Part shown: piece by piece, positions 44,381 to 56,300 of the stretch
Layout: the number at the start of each line of letters is the position of its first letter
How positions within the stretch are numbered: position 1 is the stretch's first letter
Assembly: GCA_964017185.1 (NCBI GenBank)
Contig: OZ024871.1
Span: forward strand, 30,790,488 to 30,854,487
Reading direction: 5' to 3'
Length of the DNA: 64,000 nucleotides
DNA from: Rugalucina vietnamica
Lineage: Eukaryota; Mollusca; Bivalvia; Lucinida; Lucinidae
Notes under the pieces: generated by a model
Seen by the model: the letters and a program-made list of their open reading frames with translations, nothing else
Told to the model about the DNA's origin: nothing
Databases searched by the model: none
Program-made: the position numbers and the translations under genes

Positions 44381-47300
44381 TTATGCTGACAGTAAAATGC
44401 CTTTATTCCATGTTTTATCTCTTGCTCATGCATAAAATGATGCTTTCTGTATCTTTTTCTGACACTATTTGACAAAGAAACAATCAGAAAAAGCTTGTAT
44501 TCTGGATATTTTAGACAACTTGTTCATTAGCATTTTGCACATGCAAAAAAAAAAAAAAAAAAAAATGCTACCTACCTACCCAACTCTTAAACCTCCCAGT
44601 AGGAAGTGGCAGCAAACCAAATATTTTTTAAGCTTGGCCCTGGCCATGAACATGGCAACTTAAGACCAACACCTGTCCTACAGAAACATTTTCCCGTGCC
44701 AGGTACCAGAGACAGCTGGTCACCTTAGATGACAGACATTCAGGTAACCTTAGATGGCCTAGTCTTACAGCTGATTACAATCTTTAATTACTGATCAGCT
44801 GGCAGAGCCACTGGGGTTGAAAATGAGAGTTTCCATTACGAAAACTTGCCCATGCAATGAACAGATATTTTTGAGCTTGAAATATTGAAAATTTTTAGCT
44901 GAAAACTTTTGATATTTTTCTTACTTTTGCTCAAAACATAGATTGTGGGTACACGTTAGAACCGCCTCATCGAGGCGGTTCTAACGAGTACCCACAATCT
45001 ATGTTTTGGAGCAAAAGTAAGAAAAATAGGTATACCCCTGCATACCCCAGTTTTGCTATATAAAAATGGGGTTTGAGGGGGTATACATTACACGGACATG
45101 TTTTCGTAATTTCACTGACACCAGATATCCAGAGACACCAGCACGACTGAATGCAACAGACACAGATGAAAACAATTATTAAATGACAACAGTGAGTAAA
45201 TACCTGTCTGGGAACAACCTAACGCAGATCATAATTCTGCTTTGCGGAAAGTTGTTCCCGTGCAGGTATTTACATCCGCTACCTGTATATTGCTGCCTTC
45301 TACATTTGTTGTCCTCAGTCACATTTGGGCTATTTCATGAGGAAACCAGCATTCTGCATATGCGAAAAAATAACGAGGCAGATCAGCTTAGCAGTAACTG
45401 CGAAGCTGATCATTGCCTTTGTTTTCGCTACACAGATAGGATAGAACAATTCCTCAACTTTCTCAATCCACAATTACCAGCCTCTAGCTATCTTCTATGC
45501 TTGTACAGGCCAGTTTGTGTCGGACCTGTTTGGAAACCACATTGTCTGTTTTCTCATGATGCAGCTCATTTTTTGTTTCAGGATAACCGGTGTGGTACTC
45601 TGCACCAGTCTGAAGTGGTAGATCATGCATTGAGCTAATAACATCATTAAATTGAATCATATTTCTACTTTAAAGACCATTTTATCACAGAAAGCTCAGT
45701 TGGTATCAGACTACACAATATTTGAGCTGCCTGTGGCAAACCAACAATCTGGGTTTCCGTCTTGGTCAGACACAAATCAGCCTGTACAGTCACAGAAAAA
45801 AAATAGAACCTGGAAATTTTAGATAAAAGCATAAAAGCAATTGTACTATCCCTGTAGGGAAGACAAAGGCGCTGGTCAGCTGTGCAGTTACTGCACATCT
45901 GATCTGCGCCTTTGGTTTCGCATATGCAGATTGTTAATTTTTCTGATGGGGTGGCTCATTTGGTAAAAAGCTCCAAAGATAGGTTTAATCACACCAAGAC
46001 TCACAATCATGATCAGAATATTAGTGAAATTGCAAAATGGTAACATTTGCTGTAAGAAATTTATAGTTGTAACATATGGTATTCCTGATTAAGCAACCTA
46101 CTCCAAAGAAAGTAAACATTCACAAGCATGTTTCTGTTTTTATTGTCTGGCTCTGTACAGCAAAGAAAAGCAATCTTGATCATTTCAGCTTCCATTTGAG
46201 CCTGCACATGAGAAAACCAACAATATGGGCTACCGACCAGGTCCAACACAAACCGTCCTATTGAAATTTTGGATTTAATAAAAGGAGACCTTATACCATC
46301 TATGAAGCAAAAATAAAAGCTCTGATGAGCTGTGTAGTTACTTCACAGCTAATCTGCGTCTTTGTTTTTGCCTATGCTGATTATTGGTTTTCTAGTGCAG
46401 TGGCTCATTTGGAATTTTAATAAAAAAGATGTCAAGAGATCTGACATCTAAGACTTTCTATATTCACAATTTGAATGTGTCAGACCATTTCTCTACTGTA
46501 GTGTTTAGAAATGTTTGCGAAACAAAATTTTTCTAAAATTCACAAATTTGTTGCCTCACGAATTCATGATTCTCGCTAACGAAGGTGTATAGACTGCACA
46601 AGTACTTGAACTCAAAAACATGCCAATATTAAAGTTGTAAAATAAAAAATCACGAAACATAAGTCATGTGAAAATTTCCGAACGTACAGAAATTGATTTT
46701 TAAGGTATCTGAAAAAGCGACAACTGCATTAAACTTCATAACTTCATTTACAAATCTGAAGTGACTACAACATGTAGGTATTTAGGGTCATTGTTTCTCA
46801 GGGCAGTGACAAGTTATTGACAGATAAACAATTAAAACATTCACATATTGATAAACTTTTAAAAGAATGTTTGCCTTCAGGTATTAAAATAAATTTTCAT
46901 CACATTTTTGTTTTACTATGGCATCTTAACTGAGATCTAGTTTAAACATTGAATAATATGGTTGTCAGATCTTTAACAATCATGCAAGCTTTAATTCTTT
47001 CTACTCGACCTGAATTTTGGTGCTTCCCTGCGTCAAATACTGCAAGAGTCTGATAATGATTTCTGCATTCTCCTGAGGACCATATGGAAGACTGGCATTC
47101 CAGCTAAATATGATGTTCTCCTAGAATAGAAGAGATTATTATTATTAGCTGGGCAGGCTGGTTATCAGATCAGTGCTCAAAATAACTTCAACAAATCTCA
47201 GGCCGACTTTCGCTATATCCATTTTGCTTTGGATCTACAGTGTATTACACTTTTGTATTGTCTATAAAACTGTAAAAGGTCAGTCCTCATTTATATGCAG

Positions 47301-50300
47301 GTCTTTAGTATATAATTTAAGTAGTTACAAATTGTTAAGCACTTTGTACCACTCAATTTACATGTAAAGTAGTAATTCCATCCCATTCAGCCTCACTAAT
47401 TATATAGACAGATGTAAAGGGAAGTAACTGATGCTTGACCTTTGCCACCTTGCTCATTTGATTGTACATAATACTTGAGATGTAATTTGTTTTGTCCTTC
47501 AGATGTTTATGTACATGCATGTTGAAATCCTTGAATCCATAATCTTACCAACAAACTGTAATAAATAAAGACCAAGGCTAAGTAGATTTTGTCCTTGAGA
47601 AAGGTTTTGCTAAAATTGCACATTTTGCGAAAATTGCACATGATCATAAGAATTTATGGAAAGTTTGGTAATGATTAATGTCAGGCTGTTGAAATGTATG
47701 GATTTTCGTCAAAGAAAACATTCCCTCCCAATATCTGCTGTAGTCTAATTTGTCAACGAAGTAGCTCAGGGTTTCCATTGCATTTTGAAATTGAGCCCCC
47801 TCTCTCCCCACCCCCTTACTATGGAACCCAATAATAGCAGCATGCAGAGAACCGGACACAGGGGTGAAAAACAGGCCTCTACAAAGATTAAATGGGAATT
47901 CTGCTTGAATGATTGAACGGGCCTTTTGAATCGTCCACCTTTAATTAAATTACTTTCGCTCTTTACCTATGAAATCTTTCTGAAGTTTCTGTTTGACAAT
48001 GTCTGAAAACATGATTACTGCAGTTCACCTTTCCACATCCTGCAAAAATCAAACATCTACATTCCTAATGAAAGTTTCAGACACTCATTATTTATAGATA
48101 TTCTTTGGCATACAATGTAGACAAGATTTGAGCTGCCACGTTGGAAAACCAACAATCTGCATATGCGAAAACAAAGACACAGATCAGCTTCGCGGTGGTC
48201 ATCGCCTTTGTTTTGGTTACTCAGATAGTACAGTTCCTCTTCTACTTGAATCCGAAATTTCAATCTTGTAGCTCTTTTCTGTGATTGTACAGGTCGGTTT
48301 TTGTCGGACCTGTTTGGGAACCACATTGTTGGTTTTTCCATGAGGTGGCTCATTTGTATGTTTGAACAAAAATTGTCTGGATACCAGGTTTGCTTTGCTG
48401 AAAAATATGTGGAATTTTAGTGCTATGTAATGGTGTAACATCATTTATTTTTGCACACCCAAAATACCATAGAGACTCACGCCAGGAGTTTGCAAAAGTG
48501 GGCGGGGTTTTCCCTATACTTCATGTTGCTAGTAACTGATAAGCCGTAAGTCCTATAGGTAAAAATATTTGTTGCCTGACTGAAAAAAAAAATCAAAGAA
48601 GGTGGCCTTCTCTTCCAGTCAGAGATTGTATACATATCAAGAGCAGTCTAAACTTGACCTACTCTGTTTTTGGTTTTCAAAGGCTTGTCTTTGTTAACTT
48701 GAGAACAGAATAATTTGCAAAGTCACAGATTTAACAGACTGTTCCAGGATATGGGCTTTTAACACAAGGTTTTATTCTATTGAGACTTTTTTCATATGAG
48801 TCCGGTCTTGAGAAAGTCGGTCTTCGCAGTTTCTGATCAGGTCTGACACAAACTGGCCTGTGCTGCTACAGAAGATGGCTAGAAGCTTGAAATTTTGGAT
48901 TTAAGAAGAGGAGAAATTTCACTATCTGTTTAGCGAAAACAAGGGCGCTGATCAGCTATGCAGTTACGGGGGCTCGTATTATGCTGTCTCGTGTTGCAGA
49001 CTATAATTTCAAATGCACATTCCCAGTAGTTTGCATGACAATAAGCCATTTATTCTGCTAATGCTATCATAATGGCTTTGTTCTGTACAGAATTATGCAG
49101 CTCGGCATTGTCATTAACATGCAATGAGTCAGCTAATCACATCGTTAAAGCCTGTCTGTTGATGATGTGAAAAACAAAAGGGGCAGATCATCTGATCCAT
49201 GTTTTGGTTTTGCAGCATAGATGGTATATTTCCTCCCCTTCCTTCATAAGAAGGGATCATATGCTGAATTTTTGCCAGGCTTCCAAAATAAGGTCTTCCA
49301 TTCTCATGAGACTTGTCACATCAGCAGTGCTCAACAAGGCTGCTTATACATGTGTGTATATATAATCAGAAATGATTCCACTTGTTGATATTTTGCAGGT
49401 ATTTAAGTACTTATTTTACTTGGGACAAGCAATCCTCGCATGACCGTAGATCTATGTTTACTAAACAAAACATTGGACAAAACTTCTTGAGAAGACAGAG
49501 AAGTATCTGTAGTGTGTGGTCATTTCGGGTAAACTGTGTCTGTGCCATTTTTCGCTTACAGAGTTAAAGAGAGTTTCTATTTGTATGAAGTCTAATCATG
49601 TGTACAATACTATATTTCAGGGCCGAGTTATTTCGCTGTGTTCTGACAACAGTCTACACCTCTGGGAGATCAACAACAAAGATGGCTCCTCCAGACTGGA
49701 GGTTGTCAAAAGTTTCTCTATTGAAAACAAGTAGGAAGATTCATCATATTATTTTGAACACTATAAATAAGGTTTGAACACTGGGAAAGAAGGGCTTGAA
49801 CACTTAAAAGGAGACTTGAATGCCAAAGAAAAGAAAGAACCCTCAGAATTTTGACACACTTGTGACGAGATTTTCAAGAAAAAGTAACTGTTCTGGTCTG
49901 CTTGATATTTGATTGTTGTGACAAGTATATATAGTATATTCAGAAGTCTTGTAAAGTTCAGAATTAGTATTTTCATGTACATCATGTCTGAAAAGTCGTC
50001 TTTAGCTTTCTGATATTGTGTAGGGGGATAACTGACTAACGCATCACCATAATTTCTGACAGTATATTTGAAGATATACATGTTCATGTACTTCCACAAA
50101 TGAAACAAAGGCTATACTGCCTGAAATCATTGACATCATTAGGTTTCAAACTGTAAGTGCATTAGAATTACATTTGACCATTTTTTCTTGCAGTAAGATG
50201 AAAACAGTGTCGGCATGTTGTCTCACGACCAACCACGAGCAGTTGTTGCTTGGAACCGAAGGTGGGAACATCCTGATCCTGGACGTCAAAGAGTTCTCTC

Positions 50301-53300
50301 TCATGGAACAGATCATCTACCAGGATGTCGTCATGCAGAAGTAAGTGAGCCGCATCGTGAGAAAATCGGATTTTTGCCTATGCGAAAACAATGGCACAGA
50401 TCAGCTGTGCAGTAACTGCACAGCTGATCAGCGCCTTTGTTTTCGCTACACGGATACCCCGAAGACTGGTTTTCTCGCGTCGCGGCTCAAGTCATAACTG
50501 ACAGGGTTATTCTACACCTCCCACCCCCTCCCCTCCAAAAAAGAAAAAAAGCAACAACAAACTACTATTTTTCATCGAAGACTTGTCAAATAAGTCCAAC
50601 CCTCAGAGTGATCTTTTTCATCAAAACATTTTCTCTTCACTATTCATAAACCAGGAAAGTCAGGGATTTTCCTACCTTTTCAAAACAGGGACCCGGGACC
50701 AATGATTTTGGGAAAAATAACAAGTATATCAGTCAAATTGGGAAAATGGATACGAAACAGAACAGGGGATAATATGCATATTTGGTGTTAATTTGAGGAT
50801 ATTTCTCCGAAAAAAAAAATAGTTTGAGGGTATGATCTACGTATCCACAACAAATGTACAAGGATTTATTTATTATTTTGGGATTTTTTACCTGAAAATT
50901 GGGAAATTTTACACATTTTTTCAATTGGGAAAGGGGCCCATAATGGGCCCCAAAATCAGCCCAGAAAAATCCCTGAAAGTTCAGAGCAGTTCTGAACATC
51001 TTGTGCAGTCTGTTAAAGTTGATGACAGTTTTTATATCGGAGCAGCTCTGTATGTGCAATATCAGGTCTGACAACTTTTTGAACAAAAAGTTTTGCTTCA
51101 GAAGATCATGGTGTAAATGAAATGAGCCGTGACGCGAGAAAACCGGTCTTCGGGGTCTCCGACCAGTCCTTACACAAACTGACCAGTACAGTCACTGAAG
51201 CAGGCTAGAAGCCTGAAATTTCAGATATAAGTAGAGGAGGAATTGTACTATCCTTGTAGCGAAAACAAAGGCGCTGATCAGCTTCGCGGTTACCGCGAAG
51301 CTGATCTGCGCCTTTGTTTTCGCCTAGGCAAAAATACGGTTTTCTCACGATGCGGCTCAAATGGTACTACCTGTACTGTTGTCCGAGTAATTAGTATACC
51401 ATTCATTACATGCAAAAACTTGCTGTTGTCTGAGTATATCGACAGTCGTATCATGTCTTGGATGACAGCATAATCGCTAGCATCATATGTATGGCCGTTG
51501 ACCACAACGGATAACAACAGGGTATTGCTGCTTTGTATGTGATGGTATACAAATGACTTGGTCAACAGCACAGGTAGCATCATTTGAATCACCCCAGTGC
51601 AAATAGCAGAGTCACTAATGTTTAAAATGCATATGCATGAATATGAATATTCTTGTGTTGCAGCGTACCAGATGACTTCAAAGTTAACCCTGGAGCAGTG
51701 GAGTCTATTGCAGTGCATGCTAAAAATCCAGACAAAGTGAGTAATTGTAGCACATGATTTGATAAAGTTTTTGACTTTCAGAACACAACTTTAATTGGGC
51801 TATTCAGGGTTGGAAACAGGTTAGCTAGGTAGACATGCATGTTCCACACTAGTTTGTTTGCCAACAATATGGGTTTTGAACAGGTCCAACACAAACTGAG
51901 CTGTACAAGTACAGAAGCAGGCTAGAGGCTTGAAATTCCAGTAGAAGAGGAATTGTACAGTCGGAGCGAAAACAAAGGCGTGATCAGCTGTGCAATTAGC
52001 GATCTGCGTCTTTATTCTTGCATATCATGCAGATTGTTGGTTTTCTGGTCCGGCGGCCTTAATTTAAGGGCTTCTGCAAGTGGAATAAAGGATCCACTTT
52101 TACATTTGGTAAAGATTGAAGAGTGGTTGAAATGTCGTTTTTGCTTGGTTATTAAAAGTTTTCAGAAGAATTGGTTTTAAAATGTGCTTCAATAAGTTCT
52201 TTTTAATGAAGAAGACACTGAATCATTAAACTATTAAATCATTAAACTAAGATTCTTTCTTTTGCAGTTTCTGATAGGTTACAACAAAGGGCTGATAGTA
52301 TTATGGGATATAAAGGCCAGTAACTCAGACCAGACTTACAACTCTACACAGGTAAAAATTCAAAACAACATTGTCTGTGATATTTTTCATCATAAAAACT
52401 TGTACCAATATAAGAATCATACATGAATTAACTTGTAGGAACATTTGCAGTGGCTCAATGAATGTTTGAACGGGTTAATTTTTTTTTCTGAGAGCCATTG
52501 CAAATGTTAACTTATGAAATAAACATGTGATCCTTACATTTGCATTTTCTCAATTTCATTGAAATACTTGTTAAAACATTAACAATGTCAAAAACTCACT
52601 GAGTACCTGCATTATATCTAGGGCATCTGCCATTTTGTAACAATGACAAGGTTGTGTAAACTAGAATCAAAATGATCCATGGCAAGTTGTACCCAGACAA
52701 TAGTTGCTTCGTACAGCCATAAATTGTGTTTTATCTTCATTGGTTGTTCTCTGACAGTCACATTGGTTGTCTTGGGATAACTGGTGCCTAATGTTTCTCT
52801 ATTACAGCAACTGGAGTCCCTGTGTTGGCACAGGAATGGTGAAGAGTTTATGAGTGCACATGCTGACGGTAGCTATATTGTCTGGAGTGCTACTGACTCG
52901 TCAGCCCCCAAAGATCAGGCCCTCACACCCTATGGTTAGTGACTTTCTTTGTACATATAACAAGGAATGCTTAGAGCCGTGACTTGAGAAAACAGGTCTT
53001 CGAGGTCGCTGGCCCGGTCTGATACAAACCAGTCTGTACAGCCACTGAAGAAGGCTAGAAGCTTGAAATTTTGGATTTCAGAAGAGGGAATGTACTATCT
53101 GTGTAGCAGAATCAAAGGCACTGCTAACCGCAGAGCTGATCTGAACCGGCAAAAATCTGGTCTTTTTGATGTCTCAACAAACATTCATGTTGACCTCACC
53201 GTTTTGAATTAATTTATTGTAATCTGCCTTCCAACATCCTGAGTTAATCACGATAACACACTTTAGTAAAATTATTCCTTAATGATACAGAGGAGCAATT

Positions 53301-56300
53301 TCATTCACTAGGTGCAAAGATGTTTTTTTGTGAGGATTTGTTGAGTTTGGTTTGGGAGTTGCAAACTTGCCATGTTATGTACTGCTTATAGTTCACTTGA
53401 TGAAATTTAAAGTGTCTTTTCTGTAGAATACTCATGTCCAGTCTGGTTAGATTTCTATTAGATTGGAATGCTTTTTATTTTGTCTATTTTTGTTACAATG
53501 GAAACAAAAATTAAACCAGATCCTTTAAGAGCAGTGAACATGTTACTTTTTGTACCCTTACAGGTCCTTTTCCATGCAAGGCCATCAGCAAGATAGACTG
53601 GAAAACATCAAAAGAGTAAGTTGTCTAAATACAGTAGAAGATATAAAACAATTTACCAACATTGAAAAAAGAATCAGTAGTCTCCCTTAAACATAAAAGG
53701 CTTAGGATAGTGCCTGTATCATTACGTACATGTAAATCAATTGCATCATAAAACATCCAGACCTTGATGAGCTTATATGAGTAAAGCATGATTTACTTTG
53801 ATTTATCTGTTCTAAAAATTCAGCAAATAGCGTTACAAGGTCATGGCCACAATATGCCGAGGCACATTTGATTAAATACTTGCAATAATTCTGGTATGCA
53901 CCTTAAGTACTTAGTTTCATATCTTTTCAAGGCCTTTTTATGTAAACATTCAGATAAAATGAATTGTGCTTATTATTCTCAAAATACTATATTGGTGCAT
54001 TTAGTAAGAAACAAAATGACATTCTATGCAGAAGACATGATATGCACACATTTATCACCAAATGTTGATATGAGCCTTCAGGGAGATAATTGGTCTGCGC
54101 AAGGTTTTCTGCAAAGTCACTGCTGAAGATTTTGTGTACCCAGACTACATTTTGTAAGGCTATTTAGATAAAAATGCTGTAAGGCCACACCAAATAATGT
54201 GTAAGGTGATCAGCCACTCCTGCGCTTAAAAATCACCTCTGGTATGCCAGCTAGGTAGTTTTTGTAGGAGTTCTCCTATTTTCGTCCCACGTATGATTTG
54301 CCTGTCTCATATGATTTGAAATAATCTTGAAAGGTCGTAAGAATGAATAAAAAAAATAAAAAGCATCTTTAATTTCAGAGACCCATTCATAATATTCTCT
54401 GGTGGTATGCCGAGAGCCAGCTATGGTGACAAGCACACAGTTAGCGTGATGCAGGGATCCAACCATGCGGTGTTTGATTTCACGTCCAAAGTGATAGATT
54501 TCGTAACAATAACCCGGGCTAATGAGGATGACAGTGATGAGGGAAAATTAGGTGAGAATTTTATGAAGCTGGACATTTTCAATCTCTTTATTAGAACTGA
54601 GCACAATAGGTAAATTGGTTGCATTTCTGTTAAAATTTGATTTGAAATGAACCATCAAACGGACAAATCAGTTTTAAGCAAATTGACTATATTTACGCAC
54701 AAATTACAAAAATTCACCATTTTCCAGGTACCTTATTTCCAAGATGGTTCAACATGTGAACCCAGTTACATATGTTTATTGAAATTATAAAGTAGTTGAA
54801 GTTTGTCATCTTTAATAATAGTTACCACCGTTTTCATATGATTTTATGACAAACCCCTGAACCCCCTGCGAACCCCTGGTGAAATAATGTCATTTGGCGT
54901 GTTACCAGTAAACTGTTCAGATTCAGATTCAGACAATATTTTTCTTTATCTGTTTTGCTTATCCATAGGAATTAAAAACTTCGTTGCAATGATTTCAGTA
55001 TCTATACGGGTGGGTAAGGTAGAAGGTATGTTAGTTTGGATAGTATGAATGATATAAATGTGGACAATTGTTTCCAATTAATTCTATGTTGTGATTCTAT
55101 GTAGATTACATAAAGATACTCTAGGTTGATAATTCCAATCTAAAATCTGCCTTAGATTTTGATTCCCAGACTGCAAATACTACTGAATAACATTGCAAGA
55201 ATTCACGAATATGTGTAAAAATTAACAATCAGCTAGTCCTTGAAAATCTGAAAACTTGTCCTTGAAAAGTCCTTGAATTTTACTTGTCCTTGCCTGTATG
55301 AACCCTGGTCCATAAACATTTCAGTTGACTCAAACTCACTTGAATGATAATAATGAGCAAGACAATTTGTCACAAATGGGTCAAAGGATAGAAGTTGTTG
55401 AATTTTTCATGATTTTTTTTTGTTACTGGTATTGAGAGACACCTATGCATAATGTCTTAATCGCTTTTTTCCACATTCCAGAATATGATGAGCCCCACTC
55501 CCTCATAGTTCTGGTGGAGGAAGAAATTGTTGTCATTGACCTTGACTCTGATAAATGGCCATCGTTTCACCTGCCATACATGAACAGTCTTCACTCATCC
55601 GCCATCACATGTTCACAACATATCAGTAACGTCCCGGAACAGCTGTGGTCTAAGATTGTAGATGTTGGACAGGCGCAGTTTGCTAATCTATCAAAGAGGG
55701 TAAGAAATGCATCTCTGAGACAATAAATTGAAAAAAAGCAACACCAAAACCTAGTCTGCCTTCTTGACTTCATTTCAAGTGTCCTAGCTTGATTTCAAAC
55801 CAAGGAAACCTTTGATTGAAAAGCCTTTAGTGGTACATCTGAACCATGGTTTCATCCTACCGACTGGCATATCAGTGATTGTGATTAGGTACCCATAAGC
55901 TTAGCCTGATACGTCTGTAAATCAAGGGGTCTTGTTTAAACCCTGCTGGGGTTCTGGTTGTGTCTTTGAGCAAGACACATGGCATTAACTTCTGTAGTTT
56001 TGGTTAATACTCATGAAGCAGTGGGACACTGACTGGATTTAAGTTCAGTATGAAACAATGAAAATCAAGTGTGAAGTTTGTCCTTAAAATGGTAGTCTCA
56101 TTCATTTAATCTTGATCTTTTGTTGTAAATTCTCTCTATTTGTTTGCAGGCGTGGCCCATCAATGGTGGTAAACCTATGAATGAAGAACCAACTTCTAAA
56201 GATATTCTTCTGACAGGGTGAGTAGCAGTATTCCATTGAATTGGATACAAATAGACAAACACAAAAAATTATCTATCATGTTTAGGGACCTAAGATTGAT

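Noticed and set aside
45183-45638. Plus-strand frame of 151 codons
   Set aside because: Its recognisable part ([20 protein letters not shown] type) is the translation of a family A repeat. The same peptide appears at many family A copies and is not a gene.
51290-51718. Minus-strand frame of 142 codons
   Set aside because: Runs through a family A element and the complement of lgl exon 6. No protein features.
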